In this document: positions 6,150 to 12,931 of the stretch, piece by piece | Position numbering within the stretch: the first letter of the stretch is position 1 | Layout of the letters: each line of letters opens with the position of its first letter | NCBI GenBank assembly: GCA_018381425.1 | Contig: JAGZRY010000029.1 | Span: 1 to 12,931 of the forward strand | From: Haemophilus parainfluenzae | Lineage (GTDB): Bacteria; Pseudomonadota; Gammaproteobacteria; Enterobacterales; Pasteurellaceae | Direction: 5' to 3' | DNA: 12,931 nt | Program-made: the position numbers and the translations under genes | Notes under the pieces: generated by a model | What the model was told of the DNA's origin: nothing | Database searches by the model: none | What the model saw: only the letters and a program-made list of their open reading frames with translations

Positions 6150-7097
6150 ATGAATATTGTCTTTTTAGATAGCACGGCTATCCCTAAAGATATCCCTATT
6201 CCTCGTCCAAGTTTTGCGCATACTTGGATTGAATATGAGCATACATCTTCTGCAGAAACGATTGAACGAGCGAAAGATGCTGATATTGTTATTACGAGCA
6301 AAGTTATTTTTGATCGAGAAACGTTAAAACAATTACCTAAGTTAAAGTTGATTGCGATTACTGCAACTGGTACAAATAATGTTGATATTGTGGCTGCCGA
6401 AGAAATGGGAATCGCCGTGCGTAATGTGACAGGTTATTCCAGCACGACAGTACCAGAACATGTCATGGGATTAATTTTCGCTTTAAAACATAGTTTGGCA
6501 GGTTGGTTACGCGATCAATCGGAAGCAAAATGGCCTAAAAGCAAACAATTTTGTTATTTTGATTACCCAATTACAGATGTGCGCGGTTCAACATTAGGCG
6601 TATTTGGTAAAGGTTGTTTAGGGACTGAAGTGGGGCGTTTGGCTAATGCTGTGGGAATGAAAGTGCTTTATGCAGAACATCAAGATGCCACTGTTTGCCG
6701 TGAAGGTTATACGCCCTTTGAGGAAGTATTAAGACAAGCGGATATTGTGACGTTGCATTGCCCATTAACTGAAACAACTAAAAATTTAATCAATCAAAAA
6801 ACCTTGTCACTTTGTAAGAAAGGTGCGTATTTAATCAATACTGGTCGTGGTCCATTGATTGATGAGCAAGCGGTTTGTGACGCATTAAAATCAGGGCAAT
6901 TAGGTGGTGCAGCATTAGATGTGTTAGTGAAAGAACCACCAGAGAAAAACAATCCACTGATTGAATTAGCGAAAACTATGCCTAATTTAATTATCACCCC
7001 GCATATTGCTTGGGCGAGCGATAGTGCAGTGACAACATTAGTTAACAAAGTAATGCAAAACATCGAAGAATTTGTACAACAATTAAATCAAAAATAA
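6150..7097 (+). CDS. D-isomer-specific 2-hydroxyacid dehydrogenase (glycerate dehydrogenase type)
   Basis: A 315-residue NAD(P)-dependent cytoplasmic dehydrogenase of the D-2-hydroxyacid family, which interconverts 2-oxoacids and D-2-hydroxyacids. The Rossmann fingerprint GVFGKGCLG is at 150-158, with Glu176 at the end of the second strand favouring NAD over NADP. The catalytic set is Arg233 in NTGRGPLID, Glu262 in KEPPEKNNPL and His285 in TPHIAWAS. The overall look is closest to hydroxypyruvate reductase/glycerate dehydrogenase (HprA), but the substrate cannot be read from sequence. I chose the ATG at 6150, preceded by AAGGAG; the in-frame TTG at 6129 falls inside the terminator hairpin. The stop overlaps the lolC start by one base (TAATG), so it is translationally coupled to an unrelated export gene. 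Confidence 0.9.
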   Translation: MNIVFLDSTAIPKDIPIPRPSFAHTWIEYEHTSSAETIERAKDADIVITSKVIFDRETLKQLPKLKLIAITATGTNNVDIVAAEEMGIAVRNVTGYSSTTVPEHVMGLIFALKHSLAGWLRDQSEAKWPKSKQFCYFDYPITDVRGSTLGVFGKGCLGTEVGRLANAVGMKVLYAEHQDATVCREGYTPFEEVLRQADIVTLHCPLTETTKNLINQKTLSLCKKGAYLINTGRGPLIDEQAVCDALKSGQLGGAALDVLVKEPPEKNNPLIELAKTMPNLIITPHIAWASDSAVTTLVNKVMQNIEEFVQQLNQK

Positions 7098-8278
7098 TGA
7101 ATTTTCCTATTTCTCTTTATATTGCGCTACGTTATTGGCGTGCGAAAAGTGCGGATCGTTTTGGGCGATTAGTGACTAATCTTGCAAGCCTAGGGATCGT
7201 GCTAGGTGTGATGGCATTGATCATCGTGCTTTCGGTGATGAATGGATTAGAAGGTTACCAAAAACAACAGGTGCTATCTTCCATTCCTCATGCGATTGTG
7301 AGTGAAGAGCAGCCTATTTCTACAGAAAAAATATTAGAAAATTTACCGCACTTTGTCCAAAAAGCCGTGCCGATCAATACAACAAATGTGATTTATCAAA
7401 CGACAAAAGGTGTGAGTGCGGGACAAGTGATTGGTATTCAGTCTTTTTCAGATGATCCTTTGGTTGAATCTTTTGATCAGACTAAATTTAATGAAATTTT
7501 ACCGACTGGTGAATTTAAATTGGTCATTGGTGATCAACTGGCTCAAAAATTGGGCGTGAATATTGGGGATAAAATCCGTTTGATGATTACGGAAAATAGC
7601 CAATATACACCATTCGGTCGGGTGCCAATGCAGCGTTTATTTACTGTTAGCGATATTTATTATGATTATGGCGAAGCATCGGGTTATGAAGCCTTTGCTA
7701 ATATTACAGATATTGGTCGCTTAATGCGTATTCAACCGCAGCAAGCGCAGGGCTATCGTTTATTTTTGAATGATCCGTTTCAAATTACAGAGCTCCCTCA
7801 ACATTTCCCAACACAAAAAATCACGGATTGGCGCGTACAAAAAGGTGAATTTTTCCAAGCGGTGAGAATGGAAAAAAATATGATGGGATTGCTGATTAGT
7901 TTGATCATTGTTGTGGCGATTTCCAATATCGTGACCTCATTAAGTTTAATGGTGGTGGATAAACAAGGGGAAATTGCGATCTTGCAAACTCAGGGCTTAA
8001 CAAAATCCCAAGTGCGTTCAGTGTTTATTTATCAAGGATTACTGGTGGGATTTGTTGGTACATTGCTCGGTGCTATTTTGGGTGTTTTAGTCACCTTGAA
8101 CTTAACAGACATTGTAAGTGCGGTAAATCCACAAGGTGTTTTTTTACCGACAGAATTATCCTTTGTTCAAATGATTTTTGTCATTGGATTTTCCTTGTTG
8201 CTTTCTTTACTTTCTACACTTTATCCCGCTTATCGAGCTGCAAAAGTAGAACCTGCCGCTGCCTTGCGATACGAATAG
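7097..8278 (+). CDS. lolC: Lipoprotein-releasing ABC transporter permease LolC
   Basis: LolC is an inner-membrane subunit of LolCDE, which extracts outer-membrane lipoproteins and hands them to the periplasmic chaperone LolA. The 393 residues start with FPISLYIALRYWRAKSADRFGR, then a first membrane helix (about 27-49) and a periplasmic domain. Three further helices follow near 262-286, 312-338 and 355-378, and the end is LYPAYRAAKVEPAAALRYE. The sequence around 167-181 (NSQYTPFGRVPMQRL) corresponds to the LolA-binding hook, which separates LolC from LolE. The cytoplasmic coupling region has KQGEIAILQTQGLT. The start overlaps the preceding gene by one base and has no Shine-Dalgarno of its own. 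In E. coli lolD follows directly; here five biotin genes intervene. Exact uptake cores lie at 7345 and 8116. Confidence 0.93.
   Translation: MNFPISLYIALRYWRAKSADRFGRLVTNLASLGIVLGVMALIIVLSVMNGLEGYQKQQVLSSIPHAIVSEEQPISTEKILENLPHFVQKAVPINTTNVIYQTTKGVSAGQVIGIQSFSDDPLVESFDQTKFNEILPTGEFKLVIGDQLAQKLGVNIGDKIRLMITENSQYTPFGRVPMQRLFTVSDIYYDYGEASGYEAFANITDIGRLMRIQPQQAQGYRLFLNDPFQITELPQHFPTQKITDWRVQKGEFFQAVRMEKNMMGLLISLIIVVAISNIVTSLSLMVVDKQGEIAILQTQGLTKSQVRSVFIYQGLLVGFVGTLLGAILGVLVTLNLTDIVSAVNPQGVFLPTELSFVQMIFVIGFSLLLSLLSTLYPAYRAAKVEPAAALRYE
7345..7353 (-). repeat. DNA uptake core inside lolC (first copy)
   Basis: ACCGCACTT, exact; it encodes part of L-P-H-F in the periplasmic domain. Confidence 0.95.
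8116..8124 (+). repeat. DNA uptake core inside lolC (second copy)
   Basis: AAGTGCGGT, exact; it encodes part of V-S-A-V-N between the last two membrane helices. Confidence 0.95.
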
Positions 8279-8296
8279 GTTTTTAATGGTAAATGA

Positions 8297-9589
8297 ATGA
8301 TGGATGAAGAATCACTTTTAGCTTTTGATACACAACATATTTGGCATCCTTATTCTTCAGTTTCTTCTGATATGCCGCTTTATGCGGTAGAACGTGCTGA
8401 TGGCGTGATAATTACCTTAAAAGATGGTCGTCGTTTGATTGATGGCATGTCTTCTTGGTGGGCGGCGTTGCATGGTTATAATCATCCTCGTTTAAATGCT
8501 GCTGCACAGAATCAGTTGGCAAAAATGAGCCATATTATGTTTGGCGGTTTTACCCATGAACCCGCGGTGGAATTAGCCCAATTATTGGTACAAATTTTGC
8601 CAAATGGATTAGATAAGATCTTTTTTGCTGATAGTGGTTCTGTTGCTGTGGAAGTAGCGATGAAAATGGCTATTCAATATCAGCACGCTAAAGGGGAAGT
8701 ACAACGACAAAAATTCGCCACAATCCGTTCGGGTTATCATGGTGATACTTGGAATGCGATGTCAGTGTGTGATCCAACCACAGGTATGCACCATTTATTT
8801 CATCATAGCCTGCCAGTACAATATTTTCTTCCTCAACCTAATATTCCATTTAATGAATCTTGGAATGATTGTGCGATTGAATCTTTAGCTGATTTACTTA
8901 AGAAAAAAGGTAGCGAAATCGCCGCACTTATTTTAGAGCCTGTCGTGCAAGGCGCGGGCGGCATGTATTTTTATTCGCCAATTTATTTAGTGAAAGCGCA
9001 AGCGCTTTGTAAACAATATGGTGTATTGCTAATTTTTGATGAAATTGCCACAGGTTTTGGCCGCACAGGGAAATTATTTGCTACCGAGCATGCTGGTATT
9101 TCGCCAGATATTATGTGTATCGGTAAAGCCTTAACAGGTGGTTATTTAACTTTATCGGCAACCATTACGACCACTGAAATTGCGCAAACTATTTGTCGCG
9201 GTGAGGCTAAATGTTTTATGCATGGACCCACTTTTATGGCAAATCCGTTGGCTTGTGCGATAGCGGCAGAATCTATCCGTTTATTGTTGGAAAGCCCTTG
9301 GCAGCAAAATATTCAGCGAATTGAGTCTTCCTTAAAACAACAGCTTTCGCCTTTAGCTGAAAAAGATTACGTCAAAGACGTTCGCGTATTAGGGGCGATT
9401 GGGGTGGTCGAAATGAAAAGTTCGGTAAATATGAAAACTTTAGTCCCACGTTTTGTGGAACAAGGTGTTTGGATTCGACCTTTCGGAAAATTGGTTTATG
9501 TGATGCCACCATTTGTGATTAAAAATGATGAACTTCAGAAATTAACGGAAGGCATGATTCTGGCTTTAACTCAGGAATATGAACATTAG
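8297..9589 (+). CDS. bioA: Adenosylmethionine-8-amino-7-oxononanoate aminotransferase
   Basis: BioA is a PLP enzyme that transfers the amino group of S-adenosylmethionine to 8-amino-7-oxononanoate, giving 7,8-diaminononanoate. The 430 residues are the usual size for the family. Landmarks are IWHPYSS (15-21), [13 protein letters not shown] (52-64), the PLP-phosphate loop [13 protein letters not shown] (113-125), [16 protein letters not shown] (145-160), the PLP-binding [12 protein letters not shown] with Asp248, and the Schiff-base Lys277 in [12 protein letters not shown]. It begins 18 bases after lolC with two tandem ATGs and no strong ribosome binding site, so reinitiation after lolC may feed it. 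No promoter or BirA-type operator is evident in the 18-base gap, although a promoter inside lolC cannot be excluded. Confidence 0.97.
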   Translation: MMDEESLLAFDTQHIWHPYSSVSSDMPLYAVERADGVIITLKDGRRLIDGMSSWWAALHGYNHPRLNAAAQNQLAKMSHIMFGGFTHEPAVELAQLLVQILPNGLDKIFFADSGSVAVEVAMKMAIQYQHAKGEVQRQKFATIRSGYHGDTWNAMSVCDPTTGMHHLFHHSLPVQYFLPQPNIPFNESWNDCAIESLADLLKKKGSEIAALILEPVVQGAGGMYFYSPIYLVKAQALCKQYGVLLIFDEIATGFGRTGKLFATEHAGISPDIMCIGKALTGGYLTLSATITTTEIAQTICRGEAKCFMHGPTFMANPLACAIAAESIRLLLESPWQQNIQRIESSLKQQLSPLAEKDYVKDVRVLGAIGVVEMKSSVNMKTLVPRFVEQGVWIRPFGKLVYVMPPFVIKNDELQKLTEGMILALTQEYEH

Positions 9590-9597
9590 GATAAAAA

Positions 9598-10740
9598 ATG
9601 GATGCTTTCAAACAGCAACTGGAACAGCTTAGGGCACAAAATCAATATCGTTCAATTCCAGACTTAGTTCATCAAGGACGATATATTACGCGAGAAAATC
9701 GCAAAATGTTGAATATGTCATCTAATGATTATTTAGGTTTGGCATCAAATGAAAATTTGCGCCAGTCTTTTTTACAGCAATATGGCGATAATTTCCCTTC
9801 TTTTACCAGTTCTTCGTCTCGTTTATTAACGGGAAATTTTCCTATTTATACCGATCTCGAACAGCTTATTGCTCAACATTTCCAACGAGAAAGTGCTTTA
9901 TTATTTAACAGTGGCTATCACGCCAATCTTGGTATTTTACCGGCGTTGACGACAACAAAAAGTTTAATTTTGGCAGATAAATTAGTGCATGCCAGTATGA
10001 TTGATGGCATTCGTTTAAGCCAATGTGAGTTCTTTCGTTATCGTCATAATGATTATGAACATCTAAAGAGTCTGCTCGAAAAAAATTCTGGAAAATTTGA
10101 CCGCACTTTTATTGTGACGGAATCAGTTTTTAGTATGGATGGCGATGTAGCTGATTTGAACTATCTTGCTCAATTAAAAAAACAGTTTCCCAATACTTAT
10201 CTTTATGTGGATGAAGCCCATGCAATAGGCGTTTACGGTAAAAACGGATTAGGTATTGCCGAACGAGCTAATGTGATAGATGATATAGATTTATTGGTTG
10301 GCACTTTTGGCAAAGCCTTAGCTTCAATGGGCGCTTATGTCGTCTGTGATCAAATATTAAAAGAGTGTTTGATTAATCAAATGCGTCCATTGATTTTTTC
10401 AACTGCACTTCCGCCGTTTAATGTGGCTTGGACTCATTTTATTTTTGAACGATTACCGCAATTTTCAAAAGAAAGAACGCATCTTGAGCAGTTAAGTGCA
10501 TTTTTACGCCAAGAAGTGGAGCATAGAACCCAAATAATGCCAAGCCAAACTTGCATAGTTCCCTATATTTTAGGCGAGAACGAAGCAACTCTTGCCAAAG
10601 CGAAAGTTCTGCAAGAGCAAGGTTATTATTGCTTGCCGATTAGACCACCAACCGTACCAAAAGGTACATCCAGAATACGATTGTCTTTGACGGCAGATAT
10701 GACAATGGATGAAGTAAAACAGTTTGTGGCATGCTTATAA
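9598..10740 (+). CDS. bioF: 8-amino-7-oxononanoate synthase
   Basis: BioF condenses pimeloyl-ACP (or -CoA) with L-alanine, releasing CO2, to give 8-amino-7-oxononanoate. It is a PLP enzyme of the alpha-oxoamine synthase family, and the 380 residues fit. Motifs are [10 protein letters not shown] (40-49), the glycine-rich [12 protein letters not shown] (69-80), [10 protein letters not shown] (103-112), PLP-contacting [12 protein letters not shown] (203-214) and the Schiff-base Lys239 in [14 protein letters not shown]. The start lies eight bases after the bioA stop, with AGGA (9588-9591) overlapping that stop codon as the ribosome binding site. An exact uptake core lies at 10100-10108. Confidence 0.97.
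   Translation: MDAFKQQLEQLRAQNQYRSIPDLVHQGRYITRENRKMLNMSSNDYLGLASNENLRQSFLQQYGDNFPSFTSSSSRLLTGNFPIYTDLEQLIAQHFQRESALLFNSGYHANLGILPALTTTKSLILADKLVHASMIDGIRLSQCEFFRYRHNDYEHLKSLLEKNSGKFDRTFIVTESVFSMDGDVADLNYLAQLKKQFPNTYLYVDEAHAIGVYGKNGLGIAERANVIDDIDLLVGTFGKALASMGAYVVCDQILKECLINQMRPLIFSTALPPFNVAWTHFIFERLPQFSKERTHLEQLSAFLRQEVEHRTQIMPSQTCIVPYILGENEATLAKAKVLQEQGYYCLPIRPPTVPKGTSRIRLSLTADMTMDEVKQFVACL
10100..10108 (-). repeat. DNA uptake core inside bioF
   Basis: ACCGCACTT, exact; it is read in the frame giving D-R-T-F, a different frame from most of the coding copies here. Confidence 0.95.
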
Positions 10741-10749
10741 GGAAATAAT

Positions 10750-11400
10750 GTGAAAACGAAATTTTATGATCATCAAGGTGAGCATTTAATAGTTTATTTT
10801 GCTGGCTGGGGGACACCTCTTGATGCGGTAGCTCATTTGATTTTGCCAACAAATCATAATTTATTAATTTGCTACGATTATCAAGATTTGACGTTAGATT
10901 TTGATTTTTCAGCCTATCAGCAAATTCGTGTAGTGGCATGGTCAATGGGTGTTTGGGTGGCAGAAAGAGTATTACAAGAAGGAATCACCTTACAATCTTC
11001 CACAGCAGTGAATGGTACAGGTTTACCTTGTGATGATAGCTTCGGTATTCCCTACGCTATTTTTAAAGGTACTCTAGATAATCTCGCAGAAAATACCCGT
11101 ACAAAGTTTGAGCGTAGAATCTGTGGTGACAAAGTATCTTTTGAACGTTATCAGCAATTTCCTGCACGACCATTTAACGAAATTCATCAAGAACTCACCG
11201 CACTTTTTGCGATGATTCAGCAGGATAAACGCACAGATCTTATTCACTGGACAAATGCATGGGTTAGTTCTTGCGATAAAATTTTTATGCCAGCTAATCA
11301 GCACCAATATTGGGCATCCCGTTGTGCCGTTCAGGAAATAGAGGGTGAGCATTATGTATTTTCAAGATTTATCCACTGGTCGGCATTATGGAATCATTAA
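10750..11400 (+). CDS. bioG: Pimeloyl-ACP methyl ester esterase BioG
   Basis: BioG is an alpha/beta-hydrolase of the DUF452 family that removes the methyl group from pimeloyl-ACP methyl ester, ending the BioC-initiated chain. It replaces BioH, the E. coli enzyme. The 216 residues carry FAGWGTP near the N-terminus (17-23), the nucleophile elbow VAWSMGVWVAE with Ser65, and His201 in EGEHYVFSRF near the C-terminus. The acidic triad member is not obvious. The start is GTG at 10750 with AAGGA (10739-10743) six bases upstream. An ATG two bases earlier is followed immediately by TGA and cannot start this protein. The last 13 bases overlap bioC, and the two products act on the same methyl ester cycle. 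It carries an exact uptake core at 11197. Confidence 0.9.
   Translation: MKTKFYDHQGEHLIVYFAGWGTPLDAVAHLILPTNHNLLICYDYQDLTLDFDFSAYQQIRVVAWSMGVWVAERVLQEGITLQSSTAVNGTGLPCDDSFGIPYAIFKGTLDNLAENTRTKFERRICGDKVSFERYQQFPARPFNEIHQELTALFAMIQQDKRTDLIHWTNAWVSSCDKIFMPANQHQYWASRCAVQEIEGEHYVFSRFIHWSALWNH
11197..11205 (-). repeat. DNA uptake core inside bioG
   Basis: ACCGCACTT, exact; encodes T-A-L in residues 150-152. Confidence 0.95.
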
Positions 11401-12167
11401 CTTCCGTAGATAAATCACGCATTCAACACGCCTTCCAGAAAGCCTTAAATAGCTATGATGAACATGCGTTAATTCAACAAAAAATGAATATTAAGTTAAT
11501 GATGCATTTGCAAGACTATTTACCAAATGGGTCACTAAATAGCGTTTTGGAACTCGGTTGCGGGTCTGGTATGTTGAGTTCATTGTTGCAAAAACAGATT
11601 TCAGCGAATTATTGGTTATTTAATGATTTGTGCGATGTGCACTCTCTACTCGCTGAAAAACTGATTCAACCCTTTGATTTTTATTGTGGTGATGCAGAGA
11701 TCTTTCCTTTTCAACGACAATTTGACTTGATTGCAAGTGCATCAGCGGTACAGTGGTTCCATCATCCTGTTAATTTTATTTCCCATTGTAAAACAGGATT
11801 GAAACCTAATGGTTTATTGGCGATTACGAGCTTTGGTGAAGATAATTTAAAAGAGATTCGCCAAATGACGAATGTGGGGTTAAGTTATCCGAATTTATCT
11901 CAATGGCAAAATTGGTTAGCCAATGATTTTGATCTTTTATGGCATGACGATGTTAATGTAATACTAGAGTTTGATACGCCATTAGATGTTCTCAAACATC
12001 TGAAATATACAGGTGTAACAGCGACTAACCAGAAAAATTGGACAAGAAAAAATCTCAACAAATTTATTGATGATTACTTACAGGCTTTTAGTTTGCCATC
12101 GGGTAAAGTGCGGTTAACTTATCATCCATTGTTTTTTATCGCACGTTATTCTCGTGCTGGAAATTAG
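11388..12167 (+). CDS. bioC: Malonyl-ACP O-methyltransferase BioC
   Basis: BioC methylates the free carboxyl of malonyl-ACP with S-adenosylmethionine. This disguises it so that the fatty acid synthase can extend it to pimeloyl-ACP methyl ester. The 259-residue class I methyltransferase starts with SRIQHAFQKALNSYDEHALIQQ (10-31), typical of BioC. It then has the SAM-binding VLELGCGSGMLSSLL (53-67), Asp80 at the end of the second strand, CGDAEIFPF (100-108) and LIASASAVQWFHHP (114-127). The ATG lies within the bioG end, overlapping by 13 bases, with no good ribosome binding site, so translational coupling is likely. An exact uptake core lies at 12106. Confidence 0.94.
   Translation: MESLTSVDKSRIQHAFQKALNSYDEHALIQQKMNIKLMMHLQDYLPNGSLNSVLELGCGSGMLSSLLQKQISANYWLFNDLCDVHSLLAEKLIQPFDFYCGDAEIFPFQRQFDLIASASAVQWFHHPVNFISHCKTGLKPNGLLAITSFGEDNLKEIRQMTNVGLSYPNLSQWQNWLANDFDLLWHDDVNVILEFDTPLDVLKHLKYTGVTATNQKNWTRKNLNKFIDDYLQAFSLPSGKVRLTYHPLFFIARYSRAGN
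12106..12114 (+). repeat. DNA uptake core inside bioC
   Basis: AAGTGCGGT, exact; encodes part of G-K-V-R-L near the C-terminus. Confidence 0.95.
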
Positions 12168-12179
12168 TAAGGCGTATTT

Positions 12180-12821
12180 ATGGGCAAGGTTATTTTTGTA
12201 TCGGGCATTGATACCGATGTAGGTAAAACGGTTGCAACAGGCATTTATGCTAAAAAGTTGATGGAACAAGGCTTTTCCGTTATTACACAAAAAATGATTC
12301 AAACAGGCTGTAAAAATATTGCTGATGATTTGCTTGTACATCGAAAGATTCAAGGCATTGATTTGACAGCAGAGGATTTACAAGGCGATACCTGCCCTTA
12401 TCTTTTTGAATATCCTTGTTCTCCTCATTTAGCTGCAAAGCTCGAGGGGCGAGAAATTAATGAAAAAATTATTGAAAAATCCACCGCACTTTTGGCAGAA
12501 AAATATGATTATGTATTGTTGGAGGGGGCGGGTGGATTAATGGTGCCCTATTGCGAAGAGGCGACAACGTTAGATTATATCCAGTCAAACAATTACCCTT
12601 TGATTTTAGTGACATCGGGAAAATTAGGTAGCATCAACCACACATTATTAAGTTTAGAGGCTTGCCGTTCTCATGGGGTGTCAGTGCTAAGCGTAATGTA
12701 TAACGGTTATCCAGAATACGATCCTATCATTAGTCAAGAGACGCAAGATTATTTAAAGGGTTATCTTAAAAAATATTTTTCTGAAACGGGATTTGAATAC
12801 TTTGGGCGCATTGAAATTTAA
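12180..12821 (+). CDS. bioD: Dethiobiotin synthetase BioD
   Basis: BioD uses ATP and CO2 to close the ureido ring of 7,8-diaminononanoate, giving dethiobiotin. The 213-residue P-loop enzyme has GIDTDVGKT at 9-17, SPHLAA at 81-86 and the [10 protein letters not shown] segment at 115-124. In the substrate lysine segment, where E. coli BioD reads YKPVASG, this protein reads TQKMIQTG (36-43): the Lys is kept (38) but the following Pro is Met. Other BioD lineages also carry a QTG form, so this is probably a subfamily feature. The start lies 13 bases after bioC with TAAGG as ribosome binding site. An exact uptake core at 12483 encodes T-A-L. BioB, the next enzyme, is not in the window. Confidence 0.94.
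   Translation: MGKVIFVSGIDTDVGKTVATGIYAKKLMEQGFSVITQKMIQTGCKNIADDLLVHRKIQGIDLTAEDLQGDTCPYLFEYPCSPHLAAKLEGREINEKIIEKSTALLAEKYDYVLLEGAGGLMVPYCEEATTLDYIQSNNYPLILVTSGKLGSINHTLLSLEACRSHGVSVLSVMYNGYPEYDPIISQETQDYLKGYLKKYFSETGFEYFGRIEI
12483..12491 (-). repeat. DNA uptake core inside bioD
   Basis: ACCGCACTT, exact; encodes T-A-L of residues 102-104. Confidence 0.95.
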
Positions 12822-12878
12822 GCTCAGGGAAAAGTGTGATAGACTCGCGCAAGTTTTTAATGAGATGATTTGCTGCTA

Positions 12879-12887
12879 AAGTGCGGT
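12879..12887 (+). repeat. DNA uptake core between bioD and lolD
   Basis: AAGTGCGGT, exact and unpaired, 16 bases before the lolD start, so it is not part of a terminator hairpin. The 81-base gap holds no other clear signal. Confidence 0.95.
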
Positions 12888-12902
12888 TAAAAAGAGTAAA
12901 AA

Positions 12903-12931
12903 ATGAATAACTATTTATTAAAATGCGAAAA
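12903..12931 (+). CDS. lolD: LolD, N-terminal fragment cut by the window end
   Basis: The ATG at 12903 opens a frame reading MNNYLLKCE before the window ends. This matches the start of LolD (E. coli MNKILLQCDN), the ATPase of the LolCDE lipoprotein-release transporter whose permease LolC is encoded at 7097-8278. Nine residues are too few for proof, but the context supports the call. AAAGAG (12891-12896) is a modest ribosome binding site. No terminator separates it from bioD. Confidence 0.65.

Noticed and set aside
7145..7155. Extra uptake core near the lolC start
   Set aside because: AAGTGCGGA matches only eight of nine bases; such near-matches (also near 8011 and 8921) were not counted.
8279..8296. 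BirA operator before bioA
   Set aside because: The lolC-bioA gap is only 18 bases and shows no long inverted repeat of the BirA type.

Overview
The window looks like Haemophilus influenzae or a very close relative. It is AT-rich, and the 9-bp Haemophilus DNA uptake core AAGTGCGGT (or its complement ACCGCACTT) occurs 15 times in 12.9 kb. The proteins also read as gamma-proteobacterial housekeeping enzymes with close E. coli counterparts. Every intact gene lies on the + strand. Identities come from recognising protein motifs and remembered family sequences; no database search was run.

Region 1 (1-600) holds no intact gene. It contains a small minus-strand reading frame (51-299) broken by one in-frame stop, a 12-bp tandem repeat (319-342), a decayed-looking plus-strand reading frame (357-440) and a strong intrinsic terminator (449-482). 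It looks like a remnant of accessory DNA, possibly phage-like. Region 2 (616-1868) holds mdaB (quinone reductase) with its own terminator, then epmC (EF-P hydroxylase).

Region 3 (1962-6087) is a translation and lipopolysaccharide cluster: prfA (release factor 1), a small RDD-family membrane protein, prmC (methylates the RF1 GGQ glutamine), sirB1-like, and kdsA (KDO-8-phosphate synthase). E. coli has the comparable order prfA-prmC-sirB2-sirB1-kdsA. Here sirB2 is missing and an RDD gene sits between prfA and prmC. A convergent pair of uptake sequences forms a terminator-like hairpin after kdsA.

Region 4 (6150-12931) runs without an obvious terminator: a D-2-hydroxyacid dehydrogenase, lolC, five biotin genes (bioA, bioF, bioG, bioC, bioD), then the first codons of lolD cut off by the window end. 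BioC methylates malonyl-ACP and BioG removes the methyl from pimeloyl-ACP methyl ester. BioF, BioA and BioD then carry the chain to dethiobiotin; bioB is not in the window. The biotin block sits exactly between lolC and lolD, which are adjacent in E. coli, so it appears inserted into a lipoprotein-export operon.

Most of the window is ordinary, well-described biology. The parts least explained by known genes are the broken minus-strand frame at 51-299, the biotin block within lol, the uptake-sequence hairpin inside the prmC coding region, and the palindromes upstream of mdaB and prfA.
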